64,000 nt of DNA from Mycobacterium ahvazicum (GTDB lineage: Bacteria > Actinomycetota > Actinomycetes > Mycobacteriales > Mycobacteriaceae), in assembly GCF_900176255.2 (NCBI RefSeq), contig NZ_FXEG02000002.1:1302001-1366000 (forward strand), written 5' to 3'. The position numbers and the translations under genes are program-made. Below are positions 38,902-48,662 of this stretch, one piece after another. The notes below the pieces were generated by a model. The model was given only the letters and a program-made list of their open reading frames with translations. It was not told the DNA's origin and searched no databases. Within the stretch, counting starts at the first letter, position 1; the number at the start of each line of letters is the position of its first letter.

Positions 38902-41388
38902 ATGAAACCGACCGAGCCCGACCGGGAACCTGGAGCGGACGCCGCGCAGACTGAAATCGCTTCTGGTGCAAGCGATTTGGCCTCTGCGCGGCGTACGCTG
39001 CTGTCTGAGGGCAGCACCCTGCACGCGGCCGAACTGCGGCACGCCTGGCTGGAACTGCATGAGTCGTGGCTGGCGGCCAAGTCCGCCGAACTCGGGATCA
39101 CCGACAGCAGTGGCTTCGCGCTCGTCGGGGTCGGCGGCCTGGGCCGGCGCGAGCTGCTCCCTTATTCCGATCTTGACTTGATGTTGTTGCACGACAACGT
39201 GTCTGACGACGTGCTGCAGCGGGTCGCCGACGGGCTGTGGTATCCGTTGTGGGACGCCAACGTTCGGCTCGACCACAGCGTGCGCACGGTATCCGGAACG
39301 CTCGGTGTCGCCAACGGCGACATGATCGCCGCCCTGGGCCTGCTGGACGCTCGCCACATCGCCGGTGATCCCGCGTTGTCCGAGGAGTTGATTGCCGGCG
39401 CAAGAAAGCAGTGGCGCACCGCAATTCGCTCTCGGATGGACGAGCTGGTCGAGATGACCAACGCCCGCTGGCGGCGCTGTGGCCGGATCGCGCAACGCGC
39501 CGAGCCCGATCTGAAATCAGGCCGCGGCGGCCTGCGCGACGTCCAATTGCTGGACGCGCTGGGCGTCGCCCAACTGATCGACCGCCGCGGCATGAGTCGT
39601 CCGGAGATCCCGGGCGGTTCGCTCGACGACGCGTATCTGACGCTGCTCGACGTGCGCACCGAACTGCATCGGGTTTCGGGCCGCGGACGCGACCAGCTGC
39701 TGGCTCAGTTCGCCGATGAGATCAGCGCCGCCCTGTACATGGGTGATCGATTCAGCTTGGCGCGCACGCTTTCCGACGCCGGCCGCACGATCGCGTACCA
39801 CGCCGAAACCGGCCTGCGGACCGCGCAGAATGCGCTGCCACGCCGCGGCATCACCGCGTTGGTCCGACGCCCCAAGCGGCGACCGCTGGACGAGGGCGTG
39901 GTCGAGTATGACGGCGAAATCGTGCTGGCTCGCGAGGCGCAACCCCAAACCGATGCCGGACTGGTGCTCCGGGTGGCGGCCGCGTCGGCCGACACGGGGC
40001 TGCCGATCGGTGCCGCGACGCTGAGCCGGCTGGCCGCCAGCGTCCCCGACTTGCCGACACCGTGGCCGCGGGAGGCGCTGGACGACCTGCTGGTGGTGCT
40101 GTTGGCCGGCCCCACGATGGTCGACACGATCGAGGCACTGGACCGTACCGGCTTGTGGAGCAAGCTCTTTCCCGAATGGGACGCGGTGCGCGACCTTCCG
40201 CCGCGCGATGTGTCCCATGTGTGGACGGTGGACCGCCACATCGTCGAGACCGCCGTCAACGCGGCACCGCTGACCACCCGCGTCGCGCGATCGGACCTGC
40301 TCGCGATCGGCGCGCTGCTGCATGACATCGGCAAGGGCCGCGGCGTGGACCACTGTGTGTTCGGGGCGGATTTGGTGCCACCCATCGGCGAGCGGCTGGG
40401 GCTGGAACCCCGGGACATCGAGACACTGGCGGGCATGGTCCGCCACCATCTGCTGCTGCCCATCACGGCCACCCGAAGCGATCTCAACGATCCGAAAACC
40501 ATTGCGTCCGTTGCCGAGGCGTTGGGCGGGGATCTGCAACTGCTGGAGCTGCTGCACGCGCTCGCCGAGGCCGACTCGAAGGCCACCGGGCCGGGGGTTT
40601 GGAGTGACTGGAAAGCCTCGCTGATGGAGGACCTGGTGCGCCGCTGTCGGCTGGTGATGGTGGGTGAGCCGCTGCCCAAAGCCGAACCGACTGCGCCACA
40701 TTATCTTTCGCTGGCGGCCAGCCACGGCGTACACGTGGAGATCAACGGTGGGGAGTCCGAGCGTCTGCACACGGTGATGGTCGCGCCGGACAAGCGGGGA
40801 CTGGTGTCCAAGGCCGCCGCAGTGCTGGCGCTGAATTCGCTGCGGATCCATTCCGCGACGGTCAACACGCACGAGGGCGTCGCGATCGCCGAGTTCGTGG
40901 TGTCGCCGCTGTTCGGCTCGCCGCCCGAAGCGGGCCTGCTGCGCCAGCAGTTCGTGGGCGCCCTGGCCGGCGACGTCGATGTCCTCGGCGCGCTGGAAAA
41001 GCGCGACACCGATGCCGCCAACTCGGCGATGGCCCGGGCGGGGGAGATTCAGGTGGGGGCACCGCTGACCCGATCCACCGCCCCGCCGCGCATCCTGTGG
41101 CTTGACGCCGCCGCGCCCGAGCACCTCGTCGTCGAGGTGCGCGCGATGGACCGGCTCGGGCTGCTGGCGTTGCTGGCTCAGGCGCTCGAGCGGGCGGGAG
41201 CAGATATGGCCTGGGCGAAGGTCAATACGTTCGGATCGACGGCCGCCGACGTGTTCTGTGTGACCATGCCGGGCGACGCCGTCGACGGCGACCAGCGCAC
41301 GGCTGCCCGCGCCGACGTGGAGAAGCAATTGCTGGCGGTGCTGGGCGCCTCCGCGGACGCGGTGGTCGACGAGCCCGTCACCGAGTGA
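38902..41388 (+). CDS. glnD: PII (nucleotidyl)uridylyltransferase/removing enzyme GlnD
   Basis: Bifunctional sensor of glutamine that modifies and demodifies PII, 828 residues. Nucleotidyltransferase motif [18 protein letters not shown] at about 76-93 with Asp90 and Asp92; HD hydrolase domain with LLHDIGKG near 474; two C-terminal ACT domains ([16 protein letters not shown] and [16 protein letters not shown]). AGG lies just ahead of the ATG. It converges with the helicase gene, ending 2 bp from its stop. Confidence 0.95.
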   Translation: MKPTEPDREPGADAAQTEIASGASDLASARRTLLSEGSTLHAAELRHAWLELHESWLAAKSAELGITDSSGFALVGVGGLGRRELLPYSDLDLMLLHDNVSDDVLQRVADGLWYPLWDANVRLDHSVRTVSGTLGVANGDMIAALGLLDARHIAGDPALSEELIAGARKQWRTAIRSRMDELVEMTNARWRRCGRIAQRAEPDLKSGRGGLRDVQLLDALGVAQLIDRRGMSRPEIPGGSLDDAYLTLLDVRTELHRVSGRGRDQLLAQFADEISAALYMGDRFSLARTLSDAGRTIAYHAETGLRTAQNALPRRGITALVRRPKRRPLDEGVVEYDGEIVLAREAQPQTDAGLVLRVAAASADTGLPIGAATLSRLAASVPDLPTPWPREALDDLLVVLLAGPTMVDTIEALDRTGLWSKLFPEWDAVRDLPPRDVSHVWTVDRHIVETAVNAAPLTTRVARSDLLAIGALLHDIGKGRGVDHCVFGADLVPPIGERLGLEPRDIETLAGMVRHHLLLPITATRSDLNDPKTIASVAEALGGDLQLLELLHALAEADSKATGPGVWSDWKASLMEDLVRRCRLVMVGEPLPKAEPTAPHYLSLAASHGVHVEINGGESERLHTVMVAPDKRGLVSKAAAVLALNSLRIHSATVNTHEGVAIAEFVVSPLFGSPPEAGLLRQQFVGALAGDVDVLGALEKRDTDAANSAMARAGEIQVGAPLTRSTAPPRILWLDAAAPEHLVVEVRAMDRLGLLALLAQALERAGADMAWAKVNTFGSTAADVFCVTMPGDAVDGDQRTAARADVEKQLLAVLGASADAVVDEPVTE

Positions 41389-41389
41389 A

Positions 41390-43120
41390 CTACGCCAGCT
41401 CCGAATTCAGTTGGCGCAGCGCCACAATGCGGTCCTTGAGCTGATCGCGGGTGGCCGCGGCGATCGGCGGTCCGCCGCAACGGCGGCGCAGTTCGTTGTG
41501 GATCCAGCCGTGCGGCTTGCCGGTGCGGTGATGGGCGACCGACACCAGACTGTTGAGTTCGCGGCGCAGCTCGCGCAGCTGCCCGTGCATGGCCCCCGGC
41601 CCGGAGGGTGCGGGCGCGGATTGTCCGGAGGCGGCCCGCTTCTGCAGCTGCTCGTCCTGGCGGCGATGCAGCAGCGCCCGCATCTGGGTGGCGTCGAGCA
41701 AACCAGGGATGCCGAGGTAGTCTGCCTCCTCGTCGCTGCCCGCCGCGGCGGCGGTGCCGAACGAGGACCCGTCGAAGATGACCTGATCCAATTCGGCGTC
41801 GGCGCCCAGCGACGTGAAACCCTTTTCCAGGTCGGTCTTTTCGTTCTGCTCCCCGACGGCGCGATCGGAGAGCAGGGGGTCGTCGAGTGACTCCCGGTGC
41901 GGTTCGCCGAGCACGTGATTGCGCTCGGCTTCCAACTCGCTGGCCAGCATCAGCAAGTTGGGCACCGACGGCACGAAGATGCTCGCGGTCTCGCCCGGGC
42001 GCCGCGACCGCACGAAGCGCCCGATGGCCTGGGCGAAGAACAGCGGCGTCGAGGCGCTGGTGGCGTAGATCCCGACCGACAGCCGGGGCACGTCGACACC
42101 TTCGGAGACCATCCGCACCGCGACCAGCCAGCGTGAGGTGCTGTCGGAGAATTCGGAGATCCGCTGCGACGATCCGGGATCGTCGGAGAGCACCAGCGTC
42201 GGCGCTTCCCCGGTCAGCCGGGTCAGCAGGGTCGCATACGCGCGGGCCGCGGTCTGATCCGACGCGATGATCATGCCGCCGGCGTCGGGCACATGGGTGC
42301 GCAGCTGACGCAACCGCTGATCCGCGGCGGTGATCACCGCGGGCATCCATTCGCCGGCGGGGTCCAGCGCGGTGCGCCATGCCCGTGCGGTCTGCTCGGC
42401 CGATAGCGGCTCGCCGAGGCGCGCTTCGTGTTCCTCGCCGGCGCTGTCGCGCCAGCGCGCTTGCCCGGAGTAGGCGAGAAACACCACCGGGCGCACCACC
42501 CCGTCGGCCAGCGCTTCGGCATAGCCGTAGGTGTGGTCGGCTTGCGAACGGCGAATTCCGTCCAGGCCCGATTCGTAGCTGACGAACGGGATGGGGCTGT
42601 CGTCGCTGCGAAACGGGGTGCCCGTCAAGGCAAGTCGGCGTGTCGCGTCGCTGAATGCTTCACGGATGGCGTCGCCCCAGGTCTTGGCGTCACCGCCGTG
42701 GTGGATCTCGTCGAAGACGACCAGCGTCTTGCGCTGCTCGGTGCGGACCCGGTGCAGCGTCGGATGCGAGGCGACCTGGGCGTAGGTGACCATCACGCCG
42801 TGGTACTCCGGCGAGGTCGCCGCGCTGGTGTTGGAGAATCGGGGGTCCAGGTATATGCCGTGCCGCAGCGCGGCCTGCGCCCACTGCACCTTGAGGTGCT
42901 CGGTGGGCACCACGACGGTGATCTGCTCGACGACACGACTGCTCAGCAGTTCGGCGATCACCCGCAATGCGAACGTCGTCTTCCCGGATCCGGGGGTGGC
43001 CACGGCCAGGAAGTCGCGCGGCGAGTCGGCCACGTATTTCACCAGCGCGCGGCGCTGCCAGCCTCGCAGCGGTCGCGTGTCGATTCCAACGCTCGCGTCA
43101 GCGACCGGCTGCATCGACAC
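41390..43120 (-). CDS. DEAD/DEAH-box helicase-like protein
   Basis: Superfamily 2 helicase, 576 residues, in the place of Rv2917 (about 626 aa). Walker A ATPGSGKTTF at 41-50, Walker B DEIHHGG near 136, motif III-like LTGTPFRSDD, and C-terminal motifs including GVDVPRLSVGIYAT and QAIGRFVRSRRPGE. The C-terminal 150 residues are charged and without known domain. The first codon is GTG at 43120; an ATG at 43114 is equally supported by the upstream GAGGGGAG. Function unknown beyond nucleic-acid-dependent ATPase. Confidence 0.88.
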   Translation of the reverse strand: MSMQPVADASVGIDTRPLRGWQRRALVKYVADSPRDFLAVATPGSGKTTFALRVIAELLSSRVVEQITVVVPTEHLKVQWAQAALRHGIYLDPRFSNTSAATSPEYHGVMVTYAQVASHPTLHRVRTEQRKTLVVFDEIHHGGDAKTWGDAIREAFSDATRRLALTGTPFRSDDSPIPFVSYESGLDGIRRSQADHTYGYAEALADGVVRPVVFLAYSGQARWRDSAGEEHEARLGEPLSAEQTARAWRTALDPAGEWMPAVITAADQRLRQLRTHVPDAGGMIIASDQTAARAYATLLTRLTGEAPTLVLSDDPGSSQRISEFSDSTSRWLVAVRMVSEGVDVPRLSVGIYATSASTPLFFAQAIGRFVRSRRPGETASIFVPSVPNLLMLASELEAERNHVLGEPHRESLDDPLLSDRAVGEQNEKTDLEKGFTSLGADAELDQVIFDGSSFGTAAAAGSDEEADYLGIPGLLDATQMRALLHRRQDEQLQKRAASGQSAPAPSGPGAMHGQLRELRRELNSLVSVAHHRTGKPHGWIHNELRRRCGGPPIAAATRDQLKDRIVALRQLNSELA

Positions 43121-43246
43121 GACTCCCCTCAGTAGTTGCTCTCCGACGCGGCCAGCTCAGTTAAGTGGCGGGTGTGAAATGTAGCATGGCAACGCTTTTC
43201 GGCGCTGGACCGACGCTGCAACGACTCGAAAGAGACGAAAGCCAGG

Positions 43247-44053
43247 TTATCCGGAAAGCCGTGAAGGGTTCGCAAAATCGCGGGTTTGTAGCCAGTAATC
43301 TATCCGCGCGGCGACGTCGGCCCAGCCCGGTTCGAGCATCATGTTGTGGCCCATCGCGAAGAACTCCGGCTCGGTGCCGTAGGCCCGCGCCGTGGCGCGC
43401 ACCTCCTCGACGCTGACGAACCCGTCGTACAGCGCACCCAGGACCAGGATCGGCGTGTGGACCCGTCGGGTCCTGACGCGGCGCAACACCGGATCGGTCA
43501 TGGCAGCGCGCACGCTCTCGGCTCCGGCGCGAAGACGACAGGATTCGACGATGGCCTCGGGCGTGTCGGCGCAGAACAGGTACTCGCGGGTCAGCTCCGG
43601 GGTGGCCAGGAATTTCAGCAGGGTCGGGTCGCTCCAGGCCTCCAGAGTCATCGACGGCCGGCGCCGCCACACCCGTATCGCCAGGCTGAGCACGCCCGTC
43701 GGCGGCACCGAGCCCAGCAGCACCGCGGCCGGGGCGCCGTGCTCCTCTAGGTAGCGCTGGATCACGAAACCGCCCAGCGAATGGCCGATCAGCACCGGCC
43801 GGCCACCCAAGTCGTCGGCCACCGACTGCAGATCATCCATGTAGTCGGCGACGGAAACCTTGGACAGGGGTTTGGCGGTGGGGCTGGTGCCGTGTCCGCG
43901 CAAGCTGATCGACACCGCGCGATAGCCCGCGTCGGCGAAGTAGTCCAGGAAATGGTCGTCCCAGCACCACGCGCCATGCCAGCCGCCGTGCACGAAGAGC
44001 AACGGCACCGGATGGTCCTGGCTGCAGGACCCCTTGTCGATTACCTCGAGCAT
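43247..44053 (-). CDS. Alpha/beta hydrolase
   Basis: A 268-residue alpha/beta-hydrolase. Oxyanion segment LFVHGGWHGAWCWDDH, nucleophile Ser in GHSLGG (about residue 96), Asp in GALYDGFVS (about 218) and His in MGHNMMLEPGW (about 244). The frame is open far upstream, but that part overlaps ffh on the other strand and has no hydrolase character, so I start at the ATG at 44053. It lies between the Rv2917-like and ffh genes, which are neighbours in M. tuberculosis, so it looks like an extra gene. Substrate unknown. Confidence 0.8.
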   Translation of the reverse strand: MLEVIDKGSCSQDHPVPLLFVHGGWHGAWCWDDHFLDYFADAGYRAVSISLRGHGTSPTAKPLSKVSVADYMDDLQSVADDLGGRPVLIGHSLGGFVIQRYLEEHGAPAAVLLGSVPPTGVLSLAIRVWRRRPSMTLEAWSDPTLLKFLATPELTREYLFCADTPEAIVESCRLRAGAESVRAAMTDPVLRRVRTRRVHTPILVLGALYDGFVSVEEVRATARAYGTEPEFFAMGHNMMLEPGWADVAARIDYWLQTRDFANPSRLSG

Positions 44054-44109
44054 GTGCTGACATTTGCTGGCCGCGGCTGTGGCGTCAAGGGCCTGACCCC
44101 ACTCACCGG

Positions 44110-44163
44110 GCGTCACGCCAGCGTGGCTTTGACCGACGCCAGTCACGCCGGCGTGACGTTCGC
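44110..44163. repeat. Paired palindromic intergenic repeat, copy B
   Basis: Units GCGTCACGCCAGCGTGGC (44110-44127) and GTCACGCCGGCGTGACG followed by TTCGC (44142-44163), separated by 14 nt, match the layout at 31732-31785. It sits in the divergent gap between the alpha/beta hydrolase and ffh. Confidence 0.55.
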
Positions 44164-44192
44164 GCCCGTGGAGGGTCCGTAACGCACTCCAG

Positions 44193-44198
44193 TAGCCT
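44193..44198 (+). promoter_or_regulatory. -10 element TAGCCT, leaderless geometry (ffh)
   Basis: TAGCCT ends 6 nt before the ffh GTG at 44205, so the transcript likely starts at the GTG. Confidence 0.5.
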
Positions 44199-44204
44199 GT
44201 TGGG

Positions 44205-45761
44205 GTGTTTGAATCGCTCTCCGACCGGTTGACCGGTGCCCTTGCGGGGCTGCGCGGCAAAGGTCGACTGACCGACGCCGACATCGATGCCACCACGCGC
44301 GAAATCCGTCTCGCGCTGCTGGAAGCCGACGTCTCACTTCCTGTCGTGCGGGCCTTCGTCGCCCGGATCAAGGAGCGCGCCCGGGGCGCCGAGGTGTCCG
44401 GTGCCCTCAACCCGGCGCAGCAGGTCGTCAAGATCGTCAACGAAGAACTGATCGGCATCCTCGGCGGCGAGACCCGGCAACTGGCGTTCGCGAAGACACC
44501 GCCGACCGTCATCATGCTCGCCGGTCTGCAGGGTTCCGGTAAGACCACGCTGGCCGGGAAGCTGGCCGCCTGGTTGCGCGGCCAGGGGCATACGCCGCTG
44601 CTGGTGGCCTGTGACCTGCAACGTCCCGCCGCGGTGAACCAGCTGCAGGTCGTCGGCCAGCGCGCCGGGGTGCCGGTCTTCGCGCCGCATCCGGGGGAGT
44701 CCCCGGGCTCCGGCCCCGGTGACCCGGTCGCCGTCGCATCGGCCGGGCTCGCCGAAGCCCGCGCCAAGCACCACGACGTGGTGATCGTCGACACCGCCGG
44801 CCGTCTGGGTATCGACGACGAGCTGATGAGCCAGGCCGCGGCCATCCGGGACGCCGTCGATCCCGACGAAGTGATCTTCGTGCTCGACGCGATGATCGGT
44901 CAGGACGCGGTCACCACCGCCGAAGCGTTCCGTGAGGGTGTCGGCTTCACCGGCGTGGTGCTGACCAAGCTGGACGGCGACGCGCGCGGTGGTGCGGCGT
45001 TGTCGGTCCGCGAGGTCACCGGCGTGCCAATCCTTTTCGCGTCCACCGGCGAGAAGCTGGAAGACTTCGACGTCTTCCACCCGGACCGGATGGCCAGCCG
45101 CATCCTCGGCATGGGCGACGTGCTCAGCCTGATCGAACAGGCCGAGCAGGTCTTTGACGCCGAGCAGGCCGAGGCCGCCGCGGCCAAGATCGGGTCCGGC
45201 GAGCTGACCCTCGAGGACTTCCTCGAACAGATGCTCGCGATCCGCAAGATGGGCCCGATCGGCAACCTGCTGGGCATGCTGCCCGGTGCCGGGCAGATGA
45301 AGGACGCGCTGGCCGAGGTCGACGACCGCCAGCTCGACCGGTTGCAGGCCATCATCCGCGGGATGACGCCGCAGGAGCGCGCCGACCCCAAGATCATCAA
45401 CGCCTCGCGGCGACTGCGCATCGCGAATGGATCCGGTGTCAGCGTTTCTGAAGTCAACCAGCTCGTGGACCGCTTCTTCGAAGCCCGCAAGATGATGTCG
45501 TCGATGCTGGGCGGCATGGGCATCCCGGGGATGGGCCGCAAGTCCATCAACCGAAAAGGCAAGGGAGCCAAAGGCAAGAAGGGTAAGAAGGGAGGCCGCG
45601 GGCCGACGCCACCCAAGGCGCGCAACCCGCTGATGCAGGGCATGCCGGGGATGCCGGCGGGGTTCCCCGATCTGTCCCAGATGCCGGAGGGCCTCAACGA
45701 GCTGCCGCCCGGTCTGGCGGACTTCGATCTGTCCAAGCTGAAGTTCCCGGGCAAGAAGTAG
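44205..45761 (+). CDS. ffh: Signal recognition particle protein Ffh (SRP54)
   Basis: SRP GTPase that binds signal peptides and 4.5S RNA, 518 residues (M. tuberculosis about 525). N domain 1-85, G1 GLQGSGKTTL at 107-116, G3 DTAGRLGIDD, G4 TKLDGDARGG. A Met-rich M domain runs about 325-440, with MLAIRKMGPIGNLLGMLPG. The C-terminal extension has a Lys/Gly-rich stretch (KGKGAKGKKGKKGG) and Pro/Met/Leu repeats, usual in mycobacteria. Confidence 0.97.
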   Translation: MFESLSDRLTGALAGLRGKGRLTDADIDATTREIRLALLEADVSLPVVRAFVARIKERARGAEVSGALNPAQQVVKIVNEELIGILGGETRQLAFAKTPPTVIMLAGLQGSGKTTLAGKLAAWLRGQGHTPLLVACDLQRPAAVNQLQVVGQRAGVPVFAPHPGESPGSGPGDPVAVASAGLAEARAKHHDVVIVDTAGRLGIDDELMSQAAAIRDAVDPDEVIFVLDAMIGQDAVTTAEAFREGVGFTGVVLTKLDGDARGGAALSVREVTGVPILFASTGEKLEDFDVFHPDRMASRILGMGDVLSLIEQAEQVFDAEQAEAAAAKIGSGELTLEDFLEQMLAIRKMGPIGNLLGMLPGAGQMKDALAEVDDRQLDRLQAIIRGMTPQERADPKIINASRRLRIANGSGVSVSEVNQLVDRFFEARKMMSSMLGGMGIPGMGRKSINRKGKGAKGKKGKKGGRGPTPPKARNPLMQGMPGMPAGFPDLSQMPEGLNELPPGLADFDLSKLKFPGKK

Positions 45762-45768
45762 CCGCGCG

Positions 45769-46857
45769 GTGCCCATGCACGTGCGGGGTCGGGGACTACC
45801 CCCGGAAAATGGCCAAGACGCCGCGGTCGAACTGTGGATCGTCGACGGCAAGATCAGCACCGAACGCGTCGCCGGGGCCGACACCGTGTTCGACGGCGGC
45901 TGGATCCTGCCCGGGCTGGTGGACGCTCACTGTCACGTCGGTCTCGGCCACGACGGCGAGATCCCCCTCGAGGACGCGATCGAACAGGCCGAGACCGAGC
46001 GCGAGGTCGGCGCCTTGCTGCTGCGCGACTGCGGCTCGCCGACCGACACCCGCAGCCTTGACGACCACGACGACCTGCCGCGCATCATCCGGGCCGGAAA
46101 GCACATCGCGCGCCCCAAGCGCTACCAGGCCGGCTTCTCGGTCGAGCTCGAAGACGAATCACAGCTGCCGGACGCGGTGGCGGTCGAAGCCCGGCGCGGC
46201 GACGGCTGGATCAAGCTGGTCGGCGACTGGATCGACCGCGGTGTCGGCGATCTCGCGCCGCTGTGGTCCGACGACGTGCTCAAGGCGGCGATCGACACCG
46301 CGCACGCGCACGGCGCCCGCGTCACGGCGCACGTCTTCAGCGATGAGGCGATGCCGGGGCTGATCAAGGCCGGGATCGACTGCATCGAGCACGGCACCGG
46401 GCTCACCGACGAGACCATCGAGCTGATGCTTGCGCACGGAACCGTGCTGGTGCCCACCCTGATCAATATCTTCGACAATTTCCCGGGGATCGCCGACGCC
46501 GCGAAGCGCTACCCGACCTATGCCGCGCACATGCGCGATCTGTATGCGCGCTGCCCCGAGCGGATCGCGGCGGCCGTGGATGCCGGCGTGCCGATCTATG
46601 CCGGAAGCGACGCCGGCACGATGATCGCGCATGGCCGGATCGTCGACGAGGTCGAGGCGCTGACGAAGGTCGGAATGAGTCCGACCGACGCGCTGGGCGC
46701 CGCGTGCTGGGATGCCCGGCGCTGGCTGGGCCGTCCCGGCTTGGAGCACGGGGCGTCCGCGGATCTGGTCTGCTATGCGCAAGACCCGCGTAACGGTCCC
46801 GGTGTTTTGTCCCGGCCCGACCTGGTGATCCTGCGCGGCAACGTCTTTCGGCCTTGA
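45769..46857 (+). CDS. Amidohydrolase family protein
   Basis: Metal-dependent hydrolase, 362 residues, Rv2915c position. It has the composite sheet N-terminus (ELWIVDGKISTERV), metal ligands in DAHCHVGLG (about 61-69), further His in ARVTAHVFS and CIEHGTGL, and Asp in YAGSDAGTM. It starts 8 bp after ffh at GTG 45769 or ATG 45775; the difference is two residues. The family includes imidazolonepropionase- and prolidase-like enzymes; the substrate here is unknown. Confidence 0.85.
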   Translation: MPMHVRGRGLPPENGQDAAVELWIVDGKISTERVAGADTVFDGGWILPGLVDAHCHVGLGHDGEIPLEDAIEQAETEREVGALLLRDCGSPTDTRSLDDHDDLPRIIRAGKHIARPKRYQAGFSVELEDESQLPDAVAVEARRGDGWIKLVGDWIDRGVGDLAPLWSDDVLKAAIDTAHAHGARVTAHVFSDEAMPGLIKAGIDCIEHGTGLTDETIELMLAHGTVLVPTLINIFDNFPGIADAAKRYPTYAAHMRDLYARCPERIAAAVDAGVPIYAGSDAGTMIAHGRIVDEVEALTKVGMSPTDALGAACWDARRWLGRPGLEHGASADLVCYAQDPRNGPGVLSRPDLVILRGNVFRP

Positions 46858-46910
46858 CGCACGCCGCGTGCCGTCAGGACGCCTGGTCAGCGAGGCGCCG
46901 CGGTGGCGGA

Positions 46911-46916
46911 TAGAAT
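46911..46916 (+). promoter_or_regulatory. -10 element TAGAAT, leaderless geometry (pknI)
   Basis: TAGAAT ends 6 nt before the pknI ATG at 46923, the same spacing as at ffh and lepB. Confidence 0.5.
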
Positions 46917-46922
46917 GACCCG

Positions 46923-48251
46923 ATGGCGTTGGCCAGCGGCGCGGTTTTTGCCGGTTATACCGTCGCTCGAAGGCTCGGATCCGGGGTGACTGGAGATGTC
47001 TACCTTGTTCAGGATCCTCGTTCGGCGCGCTGGCAGGCACTGAAAGTTCTGTCCCCGGCGCTGTCGTCGGACCGCCGGTTCCGCCGGGATTTTCTGTCCG
47101 AGACCCCGACGGTGTCGAGCCTGCATCACCAGCACATCGTCGAGGTGCACGACCGCGGCGACTACGACGGACAGCTGTGGATCGCGATGGACTACGTGGA
47201 GGGCAGCAACGCCGCGCAGCTGCTCAAGGACCGATTCCCGGCGGTGTGGCCGGTCGGTGAAGTGCTGGCGATCATCACCGCGGTGGCCGACGCACTGGAC
47301 TATGCGCACCAGCGCGGGTTGTTGCATCGCGACGTCAAGCCGGCCAACATTCTGCTGACCAACCCCTCCGACGGCGAGCAACGGATTTTGTTGTCGGACT
47401 TCGGAGTAGCCCGCCCACTGGGCGAGCACTCCGGCGTGGTCGGCACGCATGTCCCGGTCGGCACCGTGGGCTACGCCGCGCCCGAGCAGTTGATGGGCGC
47501 CGACGTCGACCGGCGCGCCGACCAGTATGCGTTGGCGGCAACGGCATTTCACCTGTTGACGGGCGCACCGCCAACCGAGTACCGCAGTCCGTCCGCCGCG
47601 CTGCGCGAGCTGCTGGAAGGTGCACCGCGCAAACTCAGCGACCAGCGCCCGGAATTGGCGCAGCTGGATCACGTGTTCGCGCGGGCGCTCGCCAACCGGC
47701 CCGCCGACCGGTTTGCGAGTTGCCGAGAGTTCGCCGAGGCCGCCAATGCACTGTTCGCGACCCAGCGGGCGGATCGCAGTCCCGAGGCTGTCCTTGTCCT
47801 CGACTACCCGGCCTTCGGGTGGCCCGACGACGAGGACGCCGCGAGCACCGAATCGGCCGCACCCGATGCCGAGGCACCGGCCGCGCTGCCGACGCGGCGC
47901 AGGCCCCGCAAAATCGTGCTCGGCGCCGCCGCGATCCTGCTGCTGATCGCGTTGTTCGCGTTCGGCCTGATCATCGGGCGAAAGATGGAGTCGACCGCGG
48001 CACGCGGGGCAAGCGCCCCCGCCAGCGCACCGCCCCGTCCGGCCCGCCCGCTGCGCTGGACGGCACCTATCGCCTCGACGCGCAGCGGTCCAAGGAGACC
48101 TTCGACTACACGCCGAGCCCGCAACCGCCGGACGTCTCGACCTGGTGGGCATTGCGCTCGTCGTGCACGCCGTCGTACTGCTCGGCCGCGGCGGTACTGC
48201 TGGACAACAACGACCACACCCAGCCGGCCAACTCCGGCGGTCGTCCGGTGA
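46923..48251 (+). CDS. pknI: Ser/Thr protein kinase PknI, truncated by an apparent frameshift
   Basis: Membrane-anchored Ser/Thr kinase of the PknI group (M. tuberculosis about 585 aa). The kinase domain, about 10-270, has glycine loop LGSGVTGDVYLV, the Lys in ALKVL, catalytic loop HRDVKPANIL and SDFGVAR. A membrane helix lies at about 335-355 (IVLGAAAILLLIALFAFGLIIG). After about residue 370 the frame reads Arg/Thr-rich low-complexity sequence to a stop at 48251, while the expected extracellular domain continues in the next frame (48056-48595). One missing base between about 48005 and 48050, perhaps in the five-C run at 48016-48020, would restore about 557 residues. It could be a real mutation or a sequence error. 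Confidence 0.85.
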   Translation: MALASGAVFAGYTVARRLGSGVTGDVYLVQDPRSARWQALKVLSPALSSDRRFRRDFLSETPTVSSLHHQHIVEVHDRGDYDGQLWIAMDYVEGSNAAQLLKDRFPAVWPVGEVLAIITAVADALDYAHQRGLLHRDVKPANILLTNPSDGEQRILLSDFGVARPLGEHSGVVGTHVPVGTVGYAAPEQLMGADVDRRADQYALAATAFHLLTGAPPTEYRSPSAALRELLEGAPRKLSDQRPELAQLDHVFARALANRPADRFASCREFAEAANALFATQRADRSPEAVLVLDYPAFGWPDDEDAASTESAAPDAEAPAALPTRRRPRKIVLGAAAILLLIALFAFGLIIGRKMESTAARGASAPASAPPRPARPLRWTAPIASTRSGPRRPSTTRRARNRRTSRPGGHCARRARRRTARPRRYCWTTTTTPSRPTPAVVR

Positions 48252-48595
48252 TTTTTCAGTTCACCGACGGCCAATGGCAGGCGCGGCCGGAAACGGTGCC
48301 GTTTCCGTGCGTGGGGCCGACCGGGTTGGCCAAGTCGCAGACCACGGTGCAGACGCTGGCATTGCGGCCCAATCCGCAGGGGGACCTCGTCGGTGAAATG
48401 GATCTCGTCGTGCAAACCGACGAGTGTGGTCAGCGCGGATCGGTGATCCGGGTTCCCGCGACGCTGACCCGCACCGCCGATACCCCGTCCGGCGTCTCCG
48501 TGCCGGACCCGGTCTCGGTCCCCGAACCCACCGGCCTGCTCAGCCCCGCCCCCGCAGCGCCCAGCGCCACGAAACCGGCGAAGCCGGGAGGGTAA
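48056..48595 (+). pseudogene. pknI: Out-of-frame extracellular domain of PknI
   Basis: About 179 codons in a frame different from the kinase, beginning LDGTYRLDAQRSKETFDY and holding WWALRSSCTPSYCSAAAV and LVVQTDECGQRGS; the latter give the cysteines expected of the PknI external domain. No start codon or ribosome site of its own is evident. It belongs to the pknI gene and is stranded by the frameshift. Confidence 0.7.
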
Positions 48596-48621
48596 TCCGG
48601 TAGAAAGATTGCGAGCGCTCA

Positions 48622-48634
48622 CTATCTATGATAG
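48622..48634. promoter_or_regulatory. Operator-like dyad CTATC-TAT-GATAG over a -10 (TATGAT)
   Basis: Exact 5-bp arms around a 3-bp centre. The hexamer TATGAT (48627-48632), a good -10, lies inside it, so a bound protein would block the promoter. It lies 28 bp before the aminohydrolase ATG; the tetR gene is the last in that transcription unit, making autoregulation plausible. Confidence 0.45.
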
Positions 48635-48662
48635 GTTCGCTCCAACATACCGGGAGGCGACA

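Noticed and set aside
47720..48595. A separate secreted protein downstream of the kinase
   Set aside because: The frame has no start or signal peptide of its own, and its content matches the expected external domain of PknI, so it is treated as the frameshifted end of that gene.
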